The notes under the pieces are model-generated. The model was not told the DNA's origin. It worked only from the letters and a program-made list of their open reading frames with translations, and made no database searches. A DNA stretch of 5,705 nt from Chloroflexota bacterium. GTDB lineage: Bacteria > Chloroflexota > Anaerolineae > Aggregatilineales > Phototrophicaceae. The translations under genes and the position numbers were made by a program. Of the stretch, positions 1 to 5,053 are shown piece by piece. Where the stretch lies: the NCBI GenBank assembly GCA_023392115.1, contig JAEVZT010000294.1, positions 1 to 5,705 on the forward strand, read 5' to 3'. Numbering within the stretch: the stretch's first letter is position 1; each line of letters begins with the position of its first letter.

Positions 1-498
1 CGCGCCCGCCGCCGCGATCGCCGCCGACACGCCGCAGATCGACACCGCCGACGCCATGACAGCTTTCAGCGTTTCCGGCAGCTTCAACTTGCCGCCGAGC
101 CACCATGTGAAGAAAAAGACACTCCCCACCATCACGAACGCCTGAATCAGCCCGCCGACGCCGATCGCCATCAGGTCGCCGAGGCTGATGCGCGCGCCGA
201 GGATCACCAAGCCGATCTTGAGATAGAGTTCGGTGCGGACGGCAGGACGGACGCGCTCGTACTGACGAGTTAGGCGCAGGACAAGGTTGGCGATCAAGCC
301 GACGGCGACGGCGGTGATCGGGTATTCGAGCGGATTCTGGGCGAAGCCCTGCGCTCGAAACACGCCGGCGATGGCGCTGTCAATTTCGGCGACCAGCAGC
401 GTCAGCACAATGATCAGGGCGCTGCCGGTGAGAAAGTCGGAGAGGCGGCGCGGCGCTGCCTGCGTCCGCGCGCTCGTTTCTGGTACGACGGTCGTCAT
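1..498 (-). CDS. YeiH-family putative sulfate exporter, N-terminal part (runs off left edge)
   Basis: This is the first 166 codons of a polytopic inner-membrane protein of the YeiH family (PF03601), annotated as putative sulfate exporters; transport substrates are poorly established across the family. Read on the minus strand from ATG 498, it starts MTTVVPETSARTQ and stays open to base 1. Hydrophobic segments lie near residues 22-38, 60-76 and 113-133, with a further one starting around 148. Family landmarks are RTELYLKIGLVILGARISL (88-106) and SICGVSAAIAAAGA (153-166), a glycine/alanine-rich helix typical of this group. The start is supported by AGGAG six bases upstream, which overlaps the stop codon of the preceding gene, so translational coupling is likely. 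Members usually exceed 300 residues, so about half is missing here because of the window edge, not because of truncation. The family assignment is firm; the substrate is not shown by the sequence. Confidence 0.92.
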   Translation of the reverse strand, partial: MTTVVPETSARTQAAPRRLSDFLTGSALIIVLTLLVAEIDSAIAGVFRAQGFAQNPLEYPITAVAVGLIANLVLRLTRQYERVRPAVRTELYLKIGLVILGARISLGDLMAIGVGGLIQAFVMVGSVFFFTWWLGGKLKLPETLKAVMASAVSICGVSAAIAAAGA

Positions 499-504
499 GC
501 GGCG

Positions 505-509
505 CTCCT
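505..509 (-). promoter_or_regulatory. Ribosome binding site of the YeiH-family gene, overlapping the upstream stop
   Basis: On the minus strand the sequence reads TAGGAGCGCCGCATG. AGGAG sits six bases before the ATG, and its first two bases are the last two of the TAG stop of the 147-residue protein. This fixes the transporter start and suggests that ribosomes ending the first gene reinitiate on the second. Confidence 0.75.
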
Positions 510-951
510 AGCGGGTGAAGAGGTTGAAAACAGGGTAGGGGATGGCGCGGTTGATCCGGTATGTCACGCCGACAGGGGCGTCGCATTCGTTGACGATGAC
601 GACTTCGGCGTAATCGTCGGGCATGGTCGCGCCTTGGGCGGTCAGATCGCGCGTCTGCGCCTCAAGCTGTCCATTGCTGCATCTGATGACTCCCTGTATG
701 CCCTGTTTGAACGCCGCTGCCGCGCCGGTGACAGCCACCGGTTCTCCATCGATCGTCGCGCTGACGTGCCATCCGCTCAAGAGCGGGACGGACGCGCTCG
801 CGGTTTCGCCCGCGTCCGCGCTGACGCTGATCGAGCGCGCCCCGGGACCGAGCAGCCCCGCGCCGATGATGATGACGATCAGCAGCCCGATGATCGTCGC
901 CAGCCAGTCTTCGGACAGGCTAAACGGGCTTTTCTTCGATGTTGCTTGCAT
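508..951 (-). CDS. Single-pass membrane protein of unknown function, partner of the YeiH-family transporter
   Basis: A 147-residue protein with no function I recognise. The N-terminus is short and basic (KK at 6-7), followed by SEDW (13-16) and one strongly hydrophobic helix, about residues 16-35. The remaining 110 residues are polar, beta-prone and probably outside the membrane, with only two cysteines (C91 and C123) that could form a disulfide. It looks like an uncleaved membrane anchor rather than a secreted protein, since no clear signal-peptidase site follows the helix. The start is ATG 951, with AAGGA ten bases upstream. Another ATG eight bases earlier is out of frame. It lies 9 bp ahead of the YeiH-family gene, so the two are probably co-translated and may form a complex. 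From memory, some longer YeiH relatives carry an N-terminal helix with a similar EDW...IGL pattern, so this gene may be a separated form of that extension. This is inference and needs an alignment. Confidence 0.82.
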   Translation of the reverse strand: MQATSKKSPFSLSEDWLATIIGLLIVIIIGAGLLGPGARSISVSADAGETASASVPLLSGWHVSATIDGEPVAVTGAAAAFKQGIQGVIRCSNGQLEAQTRDLTAQGATMPDDYAEVVIVNECDAPVGVTYRINRAIPYPVFNLFTR

Positions 952-1088
952 TGAGCCATAGTCCTTCGTTGCGCCGCAGCTGTTCGCCTATAAGCCTAAC
1001 GCGAGGCGTCCAAGACTCGATAGAGGTGCAGAGATTTCCCTACCGTTTTCTAACCCCACGCTCGACCGATGGTGACGCGGGGGTTCGG
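952..1088 (-). promoter_or_regulatory. Intergenic region before the membrane protein/YeiH unit; probable promoter region
   Basis: These 137 bp separate the fructosamine kinase stop from the membrane protein start and are the longest gene-free stretch in the window. Read on the minus strand they hold a GC-rich hairpin just after the stop, then TTGGAC and TATAGG separated by 15 bases, a poor match to a housekeeping promoter with short spacing. Around that -10-like box is an inverted repeat, cgcct (985-989) with aggcg (1004-1008). The gap size and position suggest a new transcription unit starts here, but no promoter or operator is convincing by eye. Confidence 0.35.
1052..1085 (-). terminator. 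Possible hairpin terminator after the fructosamine kinase gene, without U-tract
   Basis: Perfect 6-bp arms aacccc (1052-1057) and ggggtt (1080-1085) can be extended by a few more pairs if single-base bulges are allowed. The hairpin begins about three bases after the TAG stop at 1089-1091. Read on the minus strand it is followed by AGAAAACGG and not by a run of T, so it is not a classical intrinsic terminator. It could still end transcription or protect the 3' end of the murQ operon message. Confidence 0.3.
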
Positions 1089-1949
1089 CTAGACGTAAGG
1101 GCGGCAGGCGGCTTCGACGTGCGCGCCGTAGGATTCGCCAAACAGGTTCAAGTGGACGAGCAGCGGATAGACCTGATGCAGCGGTCGCCGCGCGGCGTAG
1201 CCCGGATCGAGCGGATAGGCTTCGTCGTAGGCGGCGTAGAAGCGATCGGAAAAACCGCCGAACAGTTCGGTGAAGGCTAGCTCGACTTCGCGGCTGCCAC
1301 AGTAGACCGCCGGATCGATGACCACCGGCTGATCGCCGGCTGCCGCCATGTAGTTCCCGCTCCATAGGTCGCCGTGCAGCAGCGACGGGACGGACTCCAT
1401 GCCGCCGAGCAGTTCGTCGAGCCTGTCGATTACGCGGCGCAGAAGCCGCTCACGCTCCGGCGGCAGCAGCCCGCGCCGCCGCGCCAGTTCGACCTGCGGA
1501 CTAATCCGGCGATCGCGGTAAAAGGCGCTCCACGTTTCGGCAAACCCGTTCGCCTGCGGCAGCGCGCCAATGAAGTTGTCGCGCTCCAAGCCATATCGCG
1601 CCGACGTGACGCGGTGCTGTGCTGCCAGCCCGCGCCCAAGGTTCTCCGACAGGCGGCGCGATTTCGGCGCGTCGTCAATCCATTCGAGAATCAGGTAGGC
1701 GGGGAGTCCGTCGCGCGCCTCGTCATGCGCGATCACCTGTGGGACGCGCAGGGCGTTCGCCGCCCGAAGTCGTTCAAGTCCGTCCGCTTCTGCCGCGAAG
1801 AAGCCCGCTGGGGCGCTGTTGATCGTCTTGACGAAATAGCGCTCCCCGCCGACTTCGACACGCGCCGCGCGGTTGATCATGCCGCCGCCGACCGGCTGAA
1901 TAGAGGCTGCCGGTCTGGCAAACACGCGCTCGATAACTGCGTTGAGCAT
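1089..1949 (-). CDS. Fructosamine kinase family protein (ketosamine-3-kinase-like)
   Basis: A 286-residue cytoplasmic kinase of the fructosamine kinase family (PF03881), close to the usual length of about 290. Known members phosphorylate O3 of fructosamines or ribulosamines on glycated amines, which makes the adduct unstable and repairs the amine. Visible motifs in order are VGGGMIN (20-26) in the nucleotide loop, YFVK with K41, E54 as the likely salt-bridge partner, the hinge LILEWI (86-91), the catalytic loop HGDLWSGN (192-199, D194), the metal-binding IDPAVYCGSREVELAF (211-226, D212), and the C-terminal HLNLFGESY. All key residues of the aminoglycoside-phosphotransferase fold are present, so it should be active. 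ATG 1949 has AGGGA seven bases upstream and lies 18 bp after the murQ stop, so the two are probably co-transcribed. Its link to peptidoglycan recycling is by location only; the actual substrate cannot be read from the sequence. Confidence 0.93.
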   Translation of the reverse strand: MLNAVIERVFARPAASIQPVGGGMINRAARVEVGGERYFVKTINSAPAGFFAAEADGLERLRAANALRVPQVIAHDEARDGLPAYLILEWIDDAPKSRRLSENLGRGLAAQHRVTSARYGLERDNFIGALPQANGFAETWSAFYRDRRISPQVELARRRGLLPPERERLLRRVIDRLDELLGGMESVPSLLHGDLWSGNYMAAAGDQPVVIDPAVYCGSREVELAFTELFGGFSDRFYAAYDEAYPLDPGYAARRPLHQVYPLLVHLNLFGESYGAHVEAACRPYV

Positions 1950-1967
1950 TGGGCTTTCCCTGTGCCG

Positions 1968-2846
1968 TCAGTCGCCAATCACGGCGCGCAGGTCTCCGTT
2001 TGCCGCGTTGAGCATCGCCCGCGCTTTAGCTCGATCGACGCCGCGTTTGTGCATGACGATCGCAACCTTGGCATTGTTGCCAGCCTGTCCCAGCAGCTCG
2101 CGTGCCGCCGCGTCGTCGAGACCTGTCACCTGCGAGATGATGTGCTGCGCCCGCCGCCCAAGCTTATTGTTGACGACCTGCACGTCGACCATCAGGTTGC
2201 CGTATACCTTGCCCGACCGGATCATCGACGCCGTGCTGATCATGTTCAAGACCATCTTTTGCGCCGTTCCGGCTTTCAAGCGCGTGCTGCCGCTGACAAC
2301 TTCCGCGCCGACCGGCAGCGGGATGGCGATCTGCGCCGCGTCAAGGAGCGGGGCAGGGACGTTGCACGAAATGCCGACCGTCACCGCGCCTGCGTCGTTG
2401 GCAGCCGCAACCGCGCCGAGGACATATGGCGTCATGCCGCTGGCGGCAATGCCGACGACGACATCGCGCTCCGACACGCCGAGCGCCCGCACCTCGTCCG
2501 CGCCGAGTTCGTAGCGGTCTTCCGCGCCTTCGACCGAACGGGTCATGGCGTCGATGCCGCCCGCCAGCAGCCCCACCACCTGACTTGGGTCGATGCTGAA
2601 GGTCGGCACGCATTCGACAGCGTCGAGCACGCCGAGCCTGCCGCTCGTCCCTGCGCCGACGTAGATCAGCCTGCCGCCGCGGGCGAAGGCGTCGGTGATC
2701 ACGTCGACGGCGCGCGCGATCTGCGGGATCGCCTCGCGGACGACGAGCGCGACTTTCTGATCCTCGTCGTTGATCACGTGGAGCATGTCGAGCGTCGAAA
2801 GCTGGTCGATGCGCTCGGTATTTGGATTGCGTTCTTCGGTCAGCAT
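1968..2846 (-). CDS. murQ: N-acetylmuramic acid 6-phosphate etherase MurQ
   Basis: A 292-residue cytoplasmic lyase that splits the D-lactyl ether of MurNAc-6-phosphate to give GlcNAc-6-phosphate and D-lactate, the defining step of MurNAc catabolism. The length is normal for the family. It has a SIS domain with the phosphosugar-binding loop VGAGTSGRLGVLDA (63-76), AASGMTP (134-140), and the strongly conserved GSTRLKAGTAQKMVLNMIST (186-205). The two catalytic glutamates described for the E. coli enzyme (E83 and E114) align with E78 in DAVECVPTF and E109 in EGAED, with the same 31-residue spacing. Many homologues have ECPPTF, whereas this one has ECVPTF, a small local change. The helical C-terminal domain is about residues 215-292. 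ATG 2846 follows the kinase stop by 4 bp, with GGAAGG eight bases upstream inside the end of the kinase gene, so it is tightly coupled to that gene. The identification is very secure. Confidence 0.98.
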   Translation of the reverse strand: MLTEERNPNTERIDQLSTLDMLHVINDEDQKVALVVREAIPQIARAVDVITDAFARGGRLIYVGAGTSGRLGVLDAVECVPTFSIDPSQVVGLLAGGIDAMTRSVEGAEDRYELGADEVRALGVSERDVVVGIAASGMTPYVLGAVAAANDAGAVTVGISCNVPAPLLDAAQIAIPLPVGAEVVSGSTRLKAGTAQKMVLNMISTASMIRSGKVYGNLMVDVQVVNNKLGRRAQHIISQVTGLDDAAARELLGQAGNNAKVAIVMHKRGVDRAKARAMLNAANGDLRAVIGD

Positions 2847-2850
2847 GGCA

Positions 2851-3762
2851 TCAGCCTTCCCATGTCAGTTTCGCCAACAGCGCCCCGCCGATCACCGGCG
2901 GGTGGAGCGGCTGCGGCAGGCGTTCGTATCCCAGTAAAGTGGCGACGCGCCGGCTCAACGGGTTGTCGCTTGTCAGCAGCCCGCCGGCCACCGCCAGCGG
3001 CAGATTGGGCTGTTTGAGCTGGCGCGTGATCGCGCGTGGCAGCAGCTCAATTTCGACAGCCGCCGACCGGACGATCCGTTCCGCGCCGGGGTCGCCGCGC
3101 TCGGCGTATTCAAACACGACCTCCGTCAGCGCGGCTATTTCCGGGACGCGTGGCGATTGGTCGGCGTACAACCAATCGATCATGTCGCGCGACGACGACA
3201 GCTTGAGCGCGTCCAAGATCGCCCCCGGCAGTTCGGTTTCGATGACTTCCACCTGATCGCTGACACGCGCCATCAGGCGCAGCGCTTGAAAACCAATCCA
3301 GTAGCCGCCGCCTTCGTCGCTCGTCTTGTAGCCCCAGCCGCCCGCGAGCGCCGTCTGCCCTTCGCCGTTGATGCCGAAGGCGACAGTGCCCGTTCCGGCG
3401 AGCAGCAGGATGCCGACGCGTTCGCCGCGCGCGCCGACAAGCGCGATTTCGTAATCGGAACTTGGCACGATCAACGCGTCTGGCAGGACGACGGCGAGGG
3501 TTTCGCGCAGCCACGTTTCCGCATGGGCTGCTGCCGCGCCCGCGACGCCGACGCCGACGGCGGCGATGTCACCGGCGGTGGCGTTCGCTCGTTTCAGCGT
3601 CCGTCGAATCTCTTCTTGAATGTGTTCGGCGGCTTTGCCTCTACCGATCACCGACGGGTTCGCCGTCCCGCTTTCTACCTGTGCCAGCGGATTCAGTTCT
3701 ACGTCGGTGACAGCAACGCGCAGGGTGCTGCCGCCGCCGTCGATGCCCATGAATAGAGTCAT
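2851..3762 (-). CDS. murK: BadF/BadG-family amino sugar kinase, probable MurNAc/GlcNAc kinase (MurK-like)
   Basis: A 303-residue ASKHA-fold kinase of the BadF/BadG/BcrA/BcrD ATPase family (PF01869), which includes N-acetylglucosamine kinases and the Clostridium acetobutylicum MurNAc/GlcNAc kinase MurK. Motifs in order: GIDGGGSTLRVAVTD (6-20), the phosphate-1 loop; GVGVAGA (70-76); SSDYEIAL (101-108) with D103 as the likely catalytic base; LLLAGTGTVAFG (119-130), the phosphate-2 loop; GGWGYKTSDEGGGYWIG (141-157), the sugar-binding region; and LAVAGGLL (256-263), the adenosine motif. Placed 4 bp before murQ, it most likely makes MurNAc-6-phosphate for MurQ. ATG 3762 is chosen because GGTGGAG lies six bases upstream; an in-frame GTG at 3774 has no properly spaced site. 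One oddity is SDEGGG where GDEGSG/GDEGSA is common. Specificity for MurNAc versus GlcNAc or another amino sugar is inferred from context, so the symbol is provisional. Confidence 0.85.
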   Translation of the reverse strand: MTLFMGIDGGGSTLRVAVTDVELNPLAQVESGTANPSVIGRGKAAEHIQEEIRRTLKRANATAGDIAAVGVGVAGAAAAHAETWLRETLAVVLPDALIVPSSDYEIALVGARGERVGILLLAGTGTVAFGINGEGQTALAGGWGYKTSDEGGGYWIGFQALRLMARVSDQVEVIETELPGAILDALKLSSSRDMIDWLYADQSPRVPEIAALTEVVFEYAERGDPGAERIVRSAAVEIELLPRAITRQLKQPNLPLAVAGGLLTSDNPLSRRVATLLGYERLPQPLHPPVIGGALLAKLTWEG

Positions 3763-3768
3763 GATTCG

Positions 3769-3775
3769 CTCCACC
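3769..3775 (-). promoter_or_regulatory. Ribosome binding site deciding the kinase start
   Basis: GGTGGAG on the minus strand is followed by six bases (CGAATC) and ATG 3762. The in-frame GTG at 3774 lies inside this site, so the ATG is the better start and the protein begins MTLFMGIDGGG. Confidence 0.65.
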
Positions 3776-3835
3776 TGTCCCGAGAATGCTCAGCGTTATT
3801 GTAAACGACATAAAGTGTTTCGGGAAAACGGGACA
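3776..3835. repeat. Widely spaced inverted repeat flanking the putative kinase promoter
   Basis: Perfect 7-bp arms tgtcccg (3776-3782) and cgggaca (3829-3835) face each other across 46 bp, enclosing the AT-richer centre of the gap between the amidase-like gene and the kinase gene. A further partial match (cccga at 3779-3783 with tcggg at 3820-3824) overlaps the first arm. It could be a pair of operator half sites or chance in GC-rich DNA; no known regulator motif is recognised. Confidence 0.35.
3798..3826 (-). promoter_or_regulatory. Possible promoter for murK-murQ-fructosamine kinase
   Basis: On the minus strand TACAAT (3803-3798) matches the -10 consensus at five of six bases and lies in the only AT-rich patch of the 88-bp gap. 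Seventeen bases upstream the -35 position holds TTCCCG (3826-3821), a weak match that would suit an activated or regulated promoter. The predicted transcript would have a leader of about 28 bases before ATG 3762. If real, the three downstream genes can be expressed apart from the two hydrolase genes. Confidence 0.3.
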
Positions 3836-3850
3836 TGCAGCAGCGACGTT

Positions 3851-5053
3851 TCACAGACACAGCAGCGTCCAGAGGTTATCATGCAGGGCGCGGCGGAAGG
3901 CGTAAATCGGCTCAGGATCACGCCCGAAGTAAACCCTGTTCGTCAGAGTCGCGACGACGAGTTCCCGTGTCGGGTCGATCCACAACGACGTGCCCGTGAA
4001 GCCCGTGTGCCCGTAGGCAGTGCGGCTTATCAAGTCGCCCGCCGATGATCCCTCATAAGAAGGCAGCATCCAGCCGAGTCCGCGCCGCTCGCCTTCAGTC
4101 ACGGCTTGTTCGCTGATCGCTTGCCCGATCAAAGCGCTGTCGATGTGGGGGAGCGTCCCTGACAGCCACGCTTGCCCGAACGCGGCGAGATCGCCTGCCG
4201 TGCCGAACAATCCCGCGTGACCCGCGATCCCGCCAACGCCGCAGGCATTCTCGTCGTGGACTTCGCCCCACACGCGCCGCCGACGCCACGTCGAGTCCAT
4301 TTCCGTTGGCGCGATCGCGTCGAGACTGTATCCGGCGTCAAGTGGGCGGAAGGTGATATGCTCTAAACCAAGAGGGTCGAGGACGCGCGCCTGTATGGCC
4401 CGGTCAAGCTCGCCGGGCGTCCCGTGCAGGCGCGATACAGCTTCGCCAAGCAGCATCACGCCGATGTCGCTGTAGCGGACGCCTTCGCCCGGCTGGGCGA
4501 CGAACGGACAGATGCACAACGCTTTGAGCGCTCGCACCCAGCGAAGCGTCCGCCCGACGGGATCGGGCTGGTAGGGCAGGGGCGGGACATCGCCGGCGGC
4601 GTTGTAGATGTCGCGCCACGGCGGCAGCCCGGAGGTATGCGTCAGCAGGTGAAAGAACGTCACGCTTGCCGGATCGACGGTTTCCCCGACGCGTTCCGGC
4701 GGCGTCGGCAGGCGCTGTTTGGTGTGCGGGTCTTGACCCCCTTCAATCGGTCGCGGCGATAGGTCGCCGAACTCTGGGATGACCGACACCAGCGGCGCAT
4801 CGAGCGACGTTTTGCCCTCGCTCACCAGCGACAGGAACGCGGTCGTCGTGAACAGCTTGGTTAGCGAGGCGAAGTCGAACAGCGTCGTGAAGTTGTTGTC
4901 AATTCGCCCCGGATCGCTGAACTGCGGCGCGCGCCAGCCCATTGCGATCAGTCTCTCGCCCCGGTGATGAACGGCGAGCGCGCAGTGCGTGAATACCGTT
5001 CCCTGATACGGTGCGAGGAAGTCCTGTATTATCAATGCCAGCTGAACGCTCAT
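3851..5053 (-). CDS. Serine hydrolase, beta-lactamase/AmiE/EstB family, putative muropeptide amidase
   Basis: A 400-residue serine hydrolase of the beta-lactamase / class C penicillin-binding fold (PF00144). All three active-site elements are present: S63-L-T-K66, Y194-S-D196 and H349-T-G351. The segment VHDENACGVGGIAGHAGLFG (265-284) is characteristic of the branch holding esterase EstB-like proteins and Bacillus subtilis AmiE (YbbE), an N-acetylmuramyl-L-alanine amidase encoded beside nagZ, murQ and murP. A similar role, removing the stem peptide from MurNAc, fits the neighbourhood, but esterase or peptidase activity is also possible. No signal peptide or membrane segment is seen: the N-terminus MSVQLALIIQDFLAPYQ lacks a basic start and a long hydrophobic core, unlike the exported B. 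subtilis enzyme. ATG 5053 overlaps the glycosidase stop as ATGA and has GAGGTGA seven bases upstream (5061-5067), so the two genes are translationally coupled. The fold is certain; the substrate is inferred. Confidence 0.87.
   Translation of the reverse strand: MSVQLALIIQDFLAPYQGTVFTHCALAVHHRGERLIAMGWRAPQFSDPGRIDNNFTTLFDFASLTKLFTTTAFLSLVSEGKTSLDAPLVSVIPEFGDLSPRPIEGGQDPHTKQRLPTPPERVGETVDPASVTFFHLLTHTSGLPPWRDIYNAAGDVPPLPYQPDPVGRTLRWVRALKALCICPFVAQPGEGVRYSDIGVMLLGEAVSRLHGTPGELDRAIQARVLDPLGLEHITFRPLDAGYSLDAIAPTEMDSTWRRRRVWGEVHDENACGVGGIAGHAGLFGTAGDLAAFGQAWLSGTLPHIDSALIGQAISEQAVTEGERRGLGWMLPSYEGSSAGDLISRTAYGHTGFTGTSLWIDPTRELVVATLTNRVYFGRDPEPIYAFRRALHDNLWTLLCL

Noticed and set aside
245..800. 15-base direct repeat ggacggacgcgctcg at 245-259 and 786-800
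   Set aside because: The two copies lie in coding sequence in different reading frames, have no shared flanks and are made of common GC-rich words, so chance is the simplest explanation.
623..961. Plus-strand open frame of 112 codons
   Set aside because: It is antisense to the 147-residue membrane protein, whose helix, start site and coupling to the YeiH gene are more convincing.
1374..3017. Long open frame of 547 codons on the plus strand
   Set aside because: It lies antisense to the fructosamine kinase, murQ and the end of the kinase gene, all with clear family motifs. Its translation is rich in Arg, Ala, Asp and His with no recognisable domain, as expected of a shadow frame in GC-rich DNA.
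3157..3756. Open frame of 199 codons on the plus strand
   Set aside because: It is fully antisense to the BadF/BadG-family kinase gene, of low complexity and without a recognisable motif.
3763..3774. GTG at 3774 as start of the kinase (four extra residues MERI)
   Set aside because: The GTG lies inside the GGTGGAG site that is well spaced for ATG 3762, and the extra residues add nothing to the family match.
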